64,000 nt of DNA from Sapria himalayana (Eukaryota > Streptophyta > Magnoliopsida > Malpighiales > Rafflesiaceae): the NCBI GenBank assembly GCA_029783825.1, contig JAREIK010002043.1, positions 111,933 to 175,932 of the forward strand, in the 5' to 3' direction. The notes beneath the pieces were generated by a model that was not told the origin of the DNA, made no database searches, and saw nothing but the letters and a program-made list of their open reading frames with translations. A program made the translations under genes and the position numbers. Below, in pieces: positions 50,082-62,989 of the stretch. Numbering within the stretch: position 1 is the stretch's first letter; each line of letters begins with the position of its first letter.

Positions 50082-51120
50082 TTATCAATCTATATGACTA
50101 TACTTATATCAGTCAATCTATCTATCTTTTTATCTTTCTATTTGTATATTTATCTTTTGTTTATCTATATATCTTTCTATATGTCTATCTATCTATCTTT
50201 CTTTCTTTCTAACGATCTATATTTTATAGATTTATCTTTGTATCTATCTATCTATCTATGAATCTATCTTTCTATTTGGATATCTATCTATCTGTATATC
50301 TCTCTATCTGTCTATTTGTTTATTTGTCTATTTGTAAATATTTTTATGTCTATCTATGTATTATGAATGTATCTATCTATATGTCTATCTATGTGGCTCT
50401 CTATATATCTATTTGTCTATTTGTCTATCTATATTTTTGTTTATCTTTATATATATCTATCAATATATCTTTTTTTTCTTTGTCTATCTATACATTTGAC
50501 TATCTATTTATCTATCTATATGCCTACCTGCCTATTTTTCTATCTGTCTATATATCTAAATGTCTATCTTTCAATCTATCAATCTATCAAATTGTCTTCC
50601 TCTTTATCTGTCAATCTATTTATCTAACAATCTGGCTATCGATATGTGTATCTATCTATCAATATATCTGTGTATATGTCTATTTTTGTTTCTATCAATC
50701 AATCTATCTATCTATATGTCTATCTATCTATTTCTCTGTCTAACTACCTAACTAACTATTTATCTATCTTTCTATTAATTTGCCTATTTGTGTATATGCA
50801 TATCTATTTATCTATCTTTTTTTTAGCTGTCAATCTATCAAACTATAAATCTATGTATTTGTCTATCATATATATTTATGTATTTGTCTAACTATCTATC
50901 TATTTTTCTATCTATAAGTTTATTAGTCATTAGTCTATTTAACTATATTTCTATGTGTCTATCTCATTATTTGTCTATCTATCTATATATCTATCTATCT
51001 ATCTACCTATTAATTTATTTATTTATCATTATAATAGTCAAAATGTTTATCTGTCTATCTATATATCTATCCATCTATTTGTCTTTCTATTTGTCTATCT
51101 ATCTTTCTAACTATCTGTCT
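49556..51120 (+). repeat. Degenerate (TCTA)n satellite array, block 4
   Basis: The satellite is in TCTA orientation between two TAGA blocks. It includes a compound (TG)n(TA)n tract at about 50,037-50,078. Plus-strand S/I/Y/L open frames are not genes. Confidence 0.97.
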
Positions 51121-51142
51121 ATATATATATATATATATATAT
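51121..51142. repeat. (TA)n at an orientation switch
   Basis: CTATATAT...ATATAG: about 22 bp of alternating TA joins the TCTA-oriented block on the left to the TAGA-oriented block on the right. The tract is its own reverse complement, so it forms the exact centre of the inversion. Confidence 0.9.
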
Positions 51143-52620
51143 AGATATACATATAGATAGATATAAACTTAGTTAGACAGCCAGATGGACAATTAGATAG
51201 ATAGAAATTTAGATAGATATATATATATATATAGATATATAAATATTTGACAAATATATTGACTAATAGATTGATAGATAAATATATATATTGATTGATA
51301 GACATATAGACACATTGATAGAAACTAAGATACACAAATAGATAGTCTAATTGGCAGATAAATAGATAGTTAGATAGAATGATAGAAAGATTGATAGACC
51401 AATATATTGTAGCTGATAAACATATAGAAATGTAGATAGATAGAATATAGAAAACATATAAATAAATAGACATATAGATAGATAAATAGATAAAAAGATT
51501 GATAGATAGATAGGTTGAAAGATAAACATACATAAAAAAGATAGATAGAAAGATAGATAGTTAGACAAATAGATTAATAGATAGTTAAATAGTTAGATAG
51601 ATAGACTGATATATTGATAGATAGTTAAATAGTTAGATAGATAGACAGATTGACAAACAGACAGATAAATGGATAGATAGATAAATACATTGATATATAT
51701 ATTGATAGATTGATAAAGACTCATATATATCGATAGACAAATAGACAAATAGACTGATAGAAAAATATATAGATAAACATATAGTTATATAGATAGATAG
51801 ATAGATAGATATTGATATATATTTATATAGATAGATAGATAGATATATATATATATATATATACATATAGATAGGTAGATAGATAGAGACATTTTTATAT
51901 ATATAGATAGAAAGATTGATTGATTGATAACCTTATAGACAAATAGATAGATATATAAATAGACAGATAGATAGATATAGATAAAAACCAATAGATAGAT
52001 AAATAGATAGACAGAAAGATAGATAAACAGATTGATTGATTGATTGATAGAAAGACATATTGAGATATAGTTAGATTGATAGATAAACCAATAGACATAT
52101 AGTCATAGATAGATAGAAAGTTATATATAATGATAGATAGACATATAGATAGGTAAAGAGATAGACATATAGTCTAGTTTTTAGATTGACAGACAGATAG
52201 ATATATTGATAAAAAGATAGATAGACAGATAGACATATACACATAAAAATAGATAGATAGATAGATATACAAATAGATAGATAGATAGATAGATAGTCAG
52301 ATCAAAAGATAGACACAATAACACAAAGACACATTGATAGAAAGATAAATTGATTGATAGACACATACACAAATAGTTATATAGACATATAAAATGATTG
52401 AAAAAAAATATACTTATAGATAGATAGGATGAAAGACATATAGATTGATAGATTGAATGATAGACTAAAAAAATAGACATATAGACATATAGACTAATAG
52501 ATAGATATATAGATAGATATATAGTTAGTTAGTTAGTTAGATATATAGTTAGATAGTTAGACACATTGACTTATAGAATAATAAATCGAAAGATATTTAT
52601 ACATCTAGACAATATATAGA
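51143..52620 (-). repeat. Degenerate (TAGA)n satellite array, inverted block 3
   Basis: TAGA-oriented satellite running up to unique island 4. It has several (TA)n tracts (for example 51,845-51,862) and TAGT-rich variants near the end (GTTAGTTAGTTAG, about 52,526-52,540). Confidence 0.96.
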
Positions 52621-53251
52621 TTGATGTCTTGTTAAATATTTGAATTTCAAAGAAGAGCAAGATACCATGCATTCTCAAAGCACACTGGCCATGCATGATA
52701 ACTTATTTCGTGTATACATTTATAATAAGTAATCATTCCATCATTATATAATGTTCACGAGTAATATGATAGATAGTTTGATTAGTAATACATAAATCAT
52801 TCTGTTTTTTAAAAAATGTGCATAAATTATATATATCCAAAGTAGTATATGTGTGGTGTGTGTGTAGTTGCTTATTTAGTGCAGTCTATGTTTTCTTTAC
52901 ATGTACATTTTTTTTGTTTATAATGAATCATGTATGCTAATATACATTTGTACACAAAAAACTTGCCAATTTATTTTTCACACGTACAAAAAATTAGAAG
53001 TTGGCAAGAGTAGCTTGAGGGTATAGGTGACCTATTTTTAGTTTAAATATTGATGAAACCAAAAATAGGAGAGGCTATCACAAATGCACCAGCTAATTAT
53101 GAGGATGATTTAGTTTTAAATGTTGATGAAACTATGTTATATTTTTGTTTTAACCATGTAAATTTTGTATCAAAATTATTTTTGAACTATTTTTGGGTTT
53201 TGTTAATTATTTCTTAACTTTTTGATTTCTGGCTTCCTGTTCATCTTTCAG
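52621..53251. other. Unassigned sequence upstream of the SWIB fragment
   Basis: AT-rich sequence with no recognisable coding stretch. A loosely duplicated pair, TTTAAATATTGATGAAAC (about 53,042) and TTTTAAATGTTGATGAAAC (about 53,114), lies 72 bp apart. A TTCAG acceptor precedes the SWIB exon, so the 3' part is probably captured intron. Confidence 0.45.
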
Positions 53252-53553
53252 ATGCTCTCATAAAATTTAGTGGTATAGGTGAAGATACATTATCTCGTTC
53301 TGTTGTTGTAAAGAAGATGTGAGACTATATAAAAGAAAATAATCTACAGCTATGCCAACATTCATCATCTTCACCTCCCCCCGATGAGAATCTGTGGTAC
53401 TATTCTTCAATTTCAAATTTTTTATTAAAGGATCCATCAGATAGGTGAAGAATAATATGTGATGATAAGTTGAAAGAACTACTCCAACACAGGTCTTTCA
53501 CTAGATTTGCAGTCTCAAAGCTTTTATCTTCTCACTTCTTGAAGAATGAATAG
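53252..53553 (+). pseudogene. Captured SWIB/MDM2-domain gene fragment, two exons
   Basis: Exon a, 53,252-53,349 (after a TTTCAG acceptor), reads ALIKFSGIGEDTLSRSVVVK, KM, a stop (TGA for Trp), then DYIKENNLQ. Its donor now reads CTATGC where GTATGC is expected. Exon b, 53,431-53,553 (after TTAAAG), reads DPSDR, a stop (TGA), then RIICDDKLKELLQHRSFTRF and AVSKLLSSHFLKNE. Joined across the 81-bp intron this is one whole SWIB domain, as in plant UAF30/SWIB proteins (family: LSRSDVVKRMWDYIK.NNLQDPSDKRRIICDEKLKELF...SF.GF.VSKLLS.HF). In intact proteins the domain is found in chromatin-remodelling and RNA polymerase I upstream factors. Two in-frame stops and the damaged donor make it nonfunctional. 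It lies 1.8 kb inside the CACTA end at 55,390, same strand. Confidence 0.88.
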
Positions 53554-54060
53554 TGAGTAACTTGTGGGCACATGATTTTTGCCTATGTGTAGCTAATAGG
53601 AGGAGATTTTTTTGGTGGCATCATTGTTCTTAATTCTAGTTTTGTTCTTTTTTTGGTTGACTAACCTAACCATGATTCTTTGTAGGACATCTGATGTGCA
53701 AACATGACATCAATTTTCGAAGATGACAACTTCAAGTGTCACATGTTCATATAGGTTTTAGTTTTTGATTTTATTTTTTATTTTGATTTTGATTTTGTTT
53801 TTGTTTTTTGAAATATTTCTACTGCGAAATGAGAGATTTTGTATTTGTGTTGATACTATTTGAGCATTAAAATTGATGTAGTTAGAATCTGCACTAATAA
53901 GAGGAGAGCCGGATGTGACTAGAAGAAAGCTAGATTTCTTCCTTTAGTGTTAGCCAATACAAATTGATGTAGCCAAAAAATCTATCAACCAAAATATAAC
54001 CCACGCACTAAATCATTTTTTATTAATTTTTTATTAATTTTTCAGCACTATATTTATTTT
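53554..54060. other. Unassigned AT-rich spacer, possible SWIB gene 3' flank
   Basis: Contains TTTTGATTTTGATTTTG-type runs (53,760-53,810) and no open frame with recognisable homology. It could be captured 3' untranslated sequence. Confidence 0.4.
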
Positions 54061-54318
54061 GCACATTACCATAACACACTACATGCATTCACTGCCCACA
54101 CTACTTCACAAAGCATGCCACACTACATTCATATAACTACCCACTACCTTTCCACACATACACCCACCATGCACACTGTCACATGGCACATGCCACACTA
54201 CCACCTTATTTGTGTCACAGTACATACACTTTGATACTGCTGCACACATGCACGTGGTGCATTCCAGACTACCACAAGCAAATAGTAGACTTCCACGTAG
54301 TGCATGTCATACTACCAC
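54061..54318 (+). repeat. CCACACTACCACATG-rich degenerate repeat
   Basis: Words such as CACACTAC, GCATGCCACACTAC and ACTACCACA recur irregularly for 250 bp and merge into the regular 38-bp repeat downstream. It is likely the older, decayed part of the same tandem repeat. The 67-codon frame at 54,183 is low-complexity and not a gene. Confidence 0.55.
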
Positions 54319-54475
54319 ATGATGTGTCACCCTATTATTGCCCGCTAGACTACCATATGATGTGTTACTCTATTATTGCATGCTAGACTGCCACATGATG
54401 TGTCACCCTATTATTTCATGCTAGACTGCCACTTGATGTGTCACCCTATTTTTGCATGCCATATGGGTTGTGTTG
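54319..54475 (+). repeat. 38-bp tandem repeat, about four copies
   Basis: GATGTGTCAC or GATGTGTTAC starts at 54,321, 54,359, 54,397 and 54,435, exactly 38 bp apart each time. The unit also contains CCTATTATTGCATG and CTAGACTGCCACA. Tandem minisatellites inside CACTA elements are common. Confidence 0.88.
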
Positions 54476-54499
54476 TGATGCAATTATTAGTGTCTATTT

Positions 54500-55390
54500 T
54501 TGCATCCCTGAATGTGTAATGCAGTTTATATCTACACATAATATTATATATGTATCAAAACATAACTTTTTTTTAATTAGACTAAGTGGTTTAAATTTCT
54601 TACAGATATGATACCGCATTGTTCCACATACAAAGCTTCTATAAGTGATGGGATTTTTCATTAGACATTACGTGCCGTGACTCAGAAAACTTTGTCGTAG
54701 TATAAAAATGATGATCAGAGGAGCAGAGTGAGAGAAAGTAAAGTCAATGAATGGATATATTATATTTTATGCACTGTCGGTACATTGATAAATAAGTTGA
54801 AATAAAATTTTGTTATTTTTTTGTTTCAATTGTACAAAATATTAAATAAGAATAAGATATTAAATGATTTTATATTTTGTTTATTATAAATTATTTATAG
54901 TTTCAATTTTTATTCAATTTGATATAAAACTATTAAATTATTTTATTAAAAATTTTAAAATAATTTAAATTCTGAAATTAATTTTGAAATTAAAATATCT
55001 AGGAAAAAATTTCTTGTTAAATTAGCTAGGGAAATATTAAATTAGCGATGGATTTTTGATCGCTAATTTTATTTAGCTAAGGACTATATCCGTCGCTAAA
55101 ATTTATTTACAACACTTTAGCTAGGGAATCATCTATCATTATTTTTGCTTGGCAACGGAAAATCTCATTTATCTTGCTAATTTAGCTAGGGAATTTGTGT
55201 TTTTTAGCAAGAGATTTTTCCTTCGCTAACTTTTTAGCTAGGGAGACTATCCGTCGCTATATTTTAGTAAGAAGCACTTTAGATAGGAAACCGATCTTTC
55301 AGTAATCTGTCGCTATATTTCATTTAGCATCGGAAAATGATTATTTAGCTAGGGAATTGTCCCTAGCTATATGAGATTTTTCTTGTAGTG
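54500..55390 (+). mobile_element. CACTA transposon 3' terminal region, copy D
   Basis: Closely similar to copy B over most of its length: ATGTATCAAAACATAAC, TTTAAATTTCTTACAGATATG, GATACCGCATTGTTCC, GTGACTC, then AT-rich DNA, then dense AGCTAGGGA/CCGTCGCTA subterminal repeats from about 55,000. It ends GAGATTTTTCTTGTAGTG (55,373-55,390) with the near-terminal hairpin TAGCTAGGGA/TCCCTAGCTA. Same orientation as copies B and C. No 5' CACTACAAG end is found in the window. The captured SWIB fragment and the 38-bp repeat are inside this end. Confidence 0.88.
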
Positions 55391-55654
55391 TAGGACATGA
55401 TCATGATTTTTAGATTATGAGCTAGTTTTTACATAAGATGATGATATGAACTAGTTATTGTGTTAAGAATTTTTTAAAATATTGCAACATAATTAATGTA
55501 AGTTATTTGTATTGCTTTTATTTTCAACAATGAACTAAATTATTATTTATTTTTCCAAAGATGTGTGTTTTTTATTATTATAGTTTCTAATTATTTAAAA
55601 TTAAATATATTGTAGTAATTTTTAAATTAATATATAAAAAATTTCAAAAAAAAA
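55391..55654. other. AT-rich spacer after CACTA copy D
   Basis: Plain AT-rich sequence with no open frame or repeat that I can name. Confidence 0.5.
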
Positions 55655-56007
55655 GGTATTTCAGCAATGGATATTAAATTTTAGCAATGGAATATTTCAT
55701 AGCTAAAATGACTCAAAAAGTGTACAAGAAAATAAATTAGCGATAGAATACAACAATCCATTGATATAATAGCGACGAAAAATTGAATTCCATCACTAAG
55801 TTTAGCGCCGGGATTATAATTTTCCATCACTATTTTAGCGATGTATTGCAAATTTCTATGGCTATTTTAATGAAGGCTTTTTATAAAACATTGCTAAAAT
55901 AGCGATGGAAATTTAAATCCATCTCTATTTTAGCAATGGAAAATTTATAATTGTCACAAAAATAGTGATGGAAAATTAGGATCCGTGGCTAGACTTTGTG
56001 ACGAAAA
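55655..56007. mobile_element. Subterminal repeats of a second CACTA-like family
   Basis: Motifs TTAGCGATGGAAAT, TTTCCATCACTA, AGCGACGAAAAATTG and TTAGCAATGGA repeat on both strands for 350 bp, similar in style to CACTA subterminal repeats but with a different core (GCGATGGAA versus AGCTAGGGA). No terminal CACTA is seen and the segment ends abruptly at the TCTA array, so it is a truncated remnant. Confidence 0.6.
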
Positions 56008-58576
56008 TCTGTCTCTCTTTCTGTCTATTTATGTATACCATTCTATTTAATTATCTACTTGTGTATCTATATGTCTATCTATTTGTCTATCTATCTTTCT
56101 TTCTTTCTTTCTTTTTTTCTATTTATCTATCTATCTTTATCTATCTATCTATCAATCAATCTATCTATATATAAATCTAACTATCTATCTATATATCAAT
56201 ATATCTATTTGTCTATCTATTTATCTATCTATCAATCTTTCATTCTTTCTATCATTCTATCTATCTATTTGTCTATCTATCAATCAATCAATCTATCTAT
56301 CTATATGTTTAACTATCTGTGTATATATCTATATATCTATATGTCTATCTATTTTATAACTATCTTTCTATCATTCTATCTATCTATTTGCCTATCTGTC
56401 TATATATCTATATATCTATATGTCTATCTATTGTATAACTATCTTTCTAACATTCTATCTATCTATATATCTATATATCTATATATCTATATGTTTATCT
56501 ATTTTATAACTATATTTCTATCATTCTATCTATCTATCTGTCTATCTATTTTCAATATATCTAACTATCTTTCTATGTATCTATCTATTTATCTAAATGT
56601 CTATCTATCTATATTACTATCTATCTATTTATTTGTCTATTTATCTGTCTATCTATCTTTCTATCTATGTATCTATATATTTACCTAATTATCTTTCTAT
56701 CTATTTATCTGTGTATCTATCTGTCTAAATATCTATTTATCTATCTGCCTACCTATTATCTCTTTATCTATCTATCTATATATCTATCTAGCTATATATC
56801 AATTAATCAATCTGTGTATCTATCTATTTATCTACCTATCTATCTATCTATCTATCTACTTCTATCTGTCTGTCAATTGATCTATCTAATAATTTATCTC
56901 TCTATTTGTTTCTTTATCGATCATCTATCTATTTATTTATATTTCTATCTATCATTCAATCAATCAATCTATCTATCTATTAAATTTCTCTATCTATATA
57001 TATGTCTAACTATTTGTATATCTATCTATCTATCTATTTATTAATCTAACTATCTTACCTTCTTTGAATCTATCTATCTACCTACCTATTAAATTTCTCT
57101 ATTATATATATATGTCTAACTATATGTCTTTCTATTTATCTATATATATATATATATATATATATATCTAACTATCTTACTTTCTTTGTATCTATCTATA
57201 TATCTATCTATTTACCTATCTATCTATTTATCTATCTATCTGACTATCAATCTATTTGCCTAATAAAATGTCAATATATCTATTAGTCTATCAATATGTC
57301 TATCTATATGTTAATCAATCTCTCTATGAAACTTTCTATCAAACTGTCTATAAATTTGTCTATTAATCTTTCTATCAATCTGATTATCAATCTTAATATC
57401 AATCAATCTATCAATCAATCTATTTATTTATCTATATATCTATTAATTAATTTATCAATCTTTATATAAATCTATCTTTCAATCTATATATTGGTCTATC
57501 TATTGGTCAATCAATTAATCTATCTATCTATCTGTTTGTCTGTCTGTTTTTCTATCTAAAAATAAATCTATTTATCAATTAATCTATCTATCTAACTATC
57601 TTTAACTGTGTCTATCTAACTATCTATCAATTGATCTTTCTATCTTTCTATCAGTTATTTTATTTCTCTAACTATCTATCAATAAATATGTATGTCTATA
57701 TATAATATATCCATCTATCTATCTATCAATATATCTTTCTGTCTATCTATCTATCTATTTATATATTTATCTATCTATCTATCGATCTATATATCTATCT
57801 TTTTATCTATTTGTCTACCAATCTATCTAACTATTTATATAACTATCTATTTATTTGTCTATCTATCAATATATCTATTTACCTATCTATCTATCAGTTT
57901 ATCTATATGTTTATTTAGATATCTATCTATCTATATGTCTAATAATATGTCAATATATCTATTTATATAATTGTCTATATATCTATCTACCTATCAGTCT
58001 ATCAATATGTCGATCTATATGTCAATCAATCTATCTAACAAACTTTCTAAAATCTAGTTATAAATTTGTCTATTAATCTTTCTATCAATCTGACTTTCAA
58101 TCTTTTTATCAATCTATCTATCATTCTACCTACCTATCTATCTATTTATCTATATATCTATTAATATATTTATTTATTTGTCTATATATGTCAATCAATC
58201 TATCAATCTATATATCAGTCTATCTATCAATCTATATATCAGTCTATCGATCAATCTATATATCATGTCTATCTATCTGTCTATTTATCTATCTATATAT
58301 CTATCTATCTATATATCTGTCTATCTGTCTGTCTATCTAAAAATGAATCTATCAATCAATTAATCTATCTATCTTTCTTTCTTTCTAAATGTCTATATAT
58401 ATGTCAATCAATTGATCATTCTATCTTTTTATCTATTTATGTATATGTCTATCTATTTATATTTCTATCTGTTAATTTATTTCTCTATCTAATTATCTAT
58501 GAATAAATATGGATGTCTATATTACTATATATCTATCTATCAATAAATATATCTTTGTGTCTAACTATTTTTTATC

Positions 58577-58607
<31 letters not shown>

Positions 58608-61600
58608 CAATTTGTATATATATATCTATTTATCTATTTTTCTACCATTCTATATACCTATTTATCTACTAATCTATTTATCTATGTTTCTATTTGTCTA
58701 TGAATTTGTCTATCAATCTCTCTATCACTCTCTCTATTAATCTATTTATTAATCTTATATCATTCTGTCTATAAAATTGTGTCTATATCTATCAATCAAT
58801 CTATCTATCTATATATCTATCTATTTATCTTTATATCTATCTATTTTGTATATATATCTATCTATCTTATGTTTATCTATCTCTCTATCTATCTAACTAT
58901 CTATCTATATGTGTATCTATCTATGAATCTATCTATTTATCTATATGTCTATCAATCTAACTATCTATCTATATAGTTGTCTATATAACGATCTATAAAT
59001 CAATCTATCTATCTATCTGACTATATCTTTATCTATCTTTCTATCTATATGTTTATCTCTCTTTCTATATATGTGCCTATCTATCTATATGTCTATCAAT
59101 CTATTTGTCTATCTATTTTTATCTCTATCTATATATTTATCTATCTATCTATCGATCTATTTGTTTGTCTATCTATCTATTTGTTTGTCTATCTATCTAT
59201 ATATATATATATATATATCGATATATCTATCTTTCTATATATATGTCTATCTATCTATCTATCTATCTCTTTATTTATCTCTTTGTCTATCTATTAGTCT
59301 ATCTGCCTATTTAACTATCTAACTATCTATTTGTCTATTTATTTGTATATCTATCTTTTTATCAATCAATCAATCAATCTATATATCTATCAATCTGTTT
59401 ATCTATCTAACTATCTATCAATCTATCAATCTGTTTATTTATCTATCTATAAATCTATCTATCAATCTGACTATCAATCTTGTTATCAATCTATTTATCT
59501 ATCAGTCTATCAAAGAGTCTATCTATATTTATATCAACTATCTATAAATCTATATAAAAATTAGTCAATCTATCTATCTATCAATTTTTATCTATCTTTC
59601 TATTAATTTTTTTTATCTATCTATCAATATATCTATCAAATAATCTATCTATATTTATTTCTATCAGTCTATTTGTGTGTCTGTCTATATGTCTGGACGG
59701 TCTATTTATCTATCTATTTATCCTTTTGTCTCTCGGACTATGTATCTTTTTAAATGTATTCCTATTTGTCTATCTATCTATTTTTCTATTTGTCTATCTA
59801 TCAATCTATCTATATATTTATCTATAACTATTTATATAGTTATCTATCTATCTTTTTATTTGTTTATCTCTATATCTATTTATATATATTTCAATCAATC
59901 AATCTGTCTATATTTTTATCTAACTATATATATATATACCTAACTATCTATTTGTCTATATTCTATTTTTCAATCATTCTATTTATTTGTCTATTTATTT
60001 GTCTATCTATTTGTCTGTCTATCTATTTATTTACTTATATGTCTATCTATCTATCTACTTGTTTATCTATCTCTTTCTTTATCTATCAATATATTTATTC
60101 ATCTATCTAATAATCTATCAATATATCTATGTTTCTATTTGTCTATCTATCTATCTATCTACCTATCTAGTTGTCTATCTATCTATCTATTTGTCTATCT
60201 ATCTATTTATCTATGAATTTGTCTATTAATCTGCCTATCAATCAGTGTATTAATCTATCTATTAATTTGTCTATAAAGCTATTTATCAATCTGTCTATCA
60301 TTATATCCATTAATTTGTCTATCTATTTATCTGCCAATATATCAATATGTCTATCTATATCTTTATCTATTTATCTATCTATTTTTCTGAATATCAATCT
60401 CTATATCTATATGTATATCTATCTTTCTAACTAACTAACTTTCTGTCTGTCTATATATACTTCTTTATATCTATTTGTCTAACTCTCTATCTATCTTTAT
60501 ATCTATATATATATTTATCTCGCTCTTTATCTATTTATGTATTGTCTTTCTATCAATCTATCTGTCTATCTATTAATCTATAATTTATCAATTTATCTAT
60601 CTATATATTAGTCTATTAATCTATCAATCTATCTTTTAATCTATCCATCTATTTGTCTATCTATAAATCTATCAATAAATGAATCTATAAGGCTATATAT
60701 TTATCTAAATATCTGCCTATCTATCTCTTGATCTATCAATCTATATATCTATATGTCTATCTATCTATATAATAACCTATCTATCTATCTATGTGTGTTT
60801 TTATTTGTCTATATATTTGACTCTCTATCTGTCTATATATCTATCTATCAATCTGTTTATCAATCTCTCTATCAATCTATCAATTTATCAATCTATCTAT
60901 CTATCTATGAATATGTCTATCATTCTATCAATCAATTTGTTTAACAATCTTTTATCTATTTGTCTATCTGTATGTCTGTCTATATATCCATATTTTTATC
61001 TATCTATCTATCTATATATGTGTCATTATATATATCTTTTTTTTGTCTATCTATCTATCTATTTATCTATATATCTGTGTATAAATATATGTATCTATTT
61101 GTCTATCAATCTATCTATCAAACTATCTATCTATCTATGTATCTATCTAATTGTCTATCTATTTGTGTGTCTATCTTTTTATGTATTTGTTTGTCTGTAT
61201 GCCTACTTTCCTGCCTGTCTACCTATCTGACTATATACCTTTCTATTTATCTTTCTATCTATATGTCTTTCTATTTATCTAACTATCTATCTGTTATTCT
61301 ATTTTTAGATTTATTTGTATGTATATATATTTGTTGGTATGTCTGTATGTCTGTCTATCTACCTATCTTTCTATTTATTTATATATCTAATTATCTGTCT
61401 ATCTATCTATCTATTTGTCTATCTTTTTATCAATATATCTTTCTATATATATGTCTATCTATCTATCTATCTATCAGTCTCTCAGTTTGTCTATCTATTT
61501 ATCTATATATCTATCTATCTATCTATCTATCAGTCTCTCAATTTGTCTATCTATTTATCTATATATCTGTCTATCTATCTGTCTAAATAATTTTCATTAT

Positions 61601-62985
61601 TTCAATCTATCTGTCTAAATAATTTTCATTATTTCAATCTATCTATCTATATGTTTATCTATTTGTCTATCTATTTGTCTATTTATTTGTTTAAAAATCT
61701 ATTGATCTATGTGTATATCTATCTATCTATCTATATATCTCTATCTTTATATATAATTATCTATCTATCTATCAGTCTATCAATCAATCTTTTTATCTTT
61801 CTATCAACTTACCTATCAATCTATTTATAAATATATTTATTTTTTAGTCTATTAATCTATCTATCTATCTATTTATCAATCTATCTATCAATTAATCAAT
61901 CAATTTGTCTATCAATATGTCTATCATTCTATTAATCGATATGTCTAACAATCTATTTATCAAATTGTCTATCAATTTGTGTTTCTTTGTGCCAATCTAT
62001 TTATCTATATATCTATCTATTTATATATTTATCTATCTATTAATCTATCTTTTTTTCTTTCCATCTATCTATATGTTTGTCTGTCTATTTATCTATCTGT
62101 CTTTCAATCAATCTATCTATATATTTATTTATCAATCAATCAATCTATCTATTTATCTATATATTTATCTATCTTTCTATCAATCTATTAATCTATATAT
62201 CTATCTAATAATCTTCTCTCTATTTTTTTATCTATCTATCGATCAATCTTTCTATCTATTTATCTTTATATATATCTATCTCTCTATCTATCTATATATA
62301 TACCTATCTATTTATCAATTTAACTATATATTTCTCTATCTATCTATCTATCTAACTTTCTGTGTATCTATCTATCTATCTAACCATCTAACTATCTATC
62401 TATCTATATATCTATCTATCTATCTGTTTGTCTATTTGTATAAATATTTATCTATCTATCTAACTATCTTTATATCTATCTATTTGTCTATATATATACA
62501 TATATCTATCTAACTATCTATGTATCTATCTTGTAATCTCTCTATCTATCTTTCTATCTATCTAACTATGTATCTATCTATTTATATATTAAATTTATCT
62601 ATTTGTCTATCTATCTCTCTATCTGTGTATCTTTCTATCTAGCTATTTGTGTAGCTTTCTATCTATTTATCTATATGTTTGTTTTTATATCAATCTATCC
62701 ATCTATCTATCGATCTGTTTGTTTATCTTCTTGTCTATCTATATGTCTAAATTTGTATCTATCTTTCTATCTATATATCTATCTGTCTATCTATTTGTCT
62801 CTCTATATGTCTATTTATCTTCCTATCTATCTATTTTAGTATCAATCTATCTATATGTCTATATATATTCATGTCTACCTATTTACCTATATATCCATCA
62901 ATTTATATGTGTGTCAGTCTATCTATTTATCTATATGTCTATATAACGATCTTTTTTTATCTTTTTGTCTATCTATCTGTATATA
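56008..62985 (+). repeat. Degenerate (TCTA)n satellite array, block 5 (7 kb)
   Basis: TCTA-oriented array rich in TCAATCTATCAA variants. It contains clear larger duplications: roughly 75-bp units at 56,345/56,424/56,495, a 110-120 bp unit at about 56,980/57,090, a 680-820 bp segment (57,261 onward / 57,940 onward), a 24-bp unit three times at 58,204-58,275, a 56-bp unit at 61,475/61,531 and a 32-bp unit at 61,581/61,613. Open frames are S/I/Y/L repeat shadows. Confidence 0.97.
57261..58620 (+). repeat. Tandem duplication of a 0.7-0.8 kb array segment
   Basis: Ordered matching landmarks: AATGTCAATATATCTATT-like at 57,261 and 57,940; ATAAATTTGTCTATTAATCT at 57,348 and 58,060; TCTATCTAAAAAT at 57,551 and 58,332; AATAAATATG at 57,681 and 58,502. 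Offsets grow from 679 to about 821 bp, showing later insertion or expansion in the second copy. Confidence 0.75.
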
Positions 62986-62989
62986 TATT

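Noticed and set aside
26372..52480. Possible large palindrome from alternating array orientation
   Set aside because: Arms flanking the switches share only the repeat motif by eye; a real inverted duplication would show matching variant order, which I do not see. Noted as switch points only.
54183..54386. 67-codon His/Thr-rich frame
   Set aside because: It overlaps the CACTAC-rich and 38-bp tandem repeats and reads as low-complexity.
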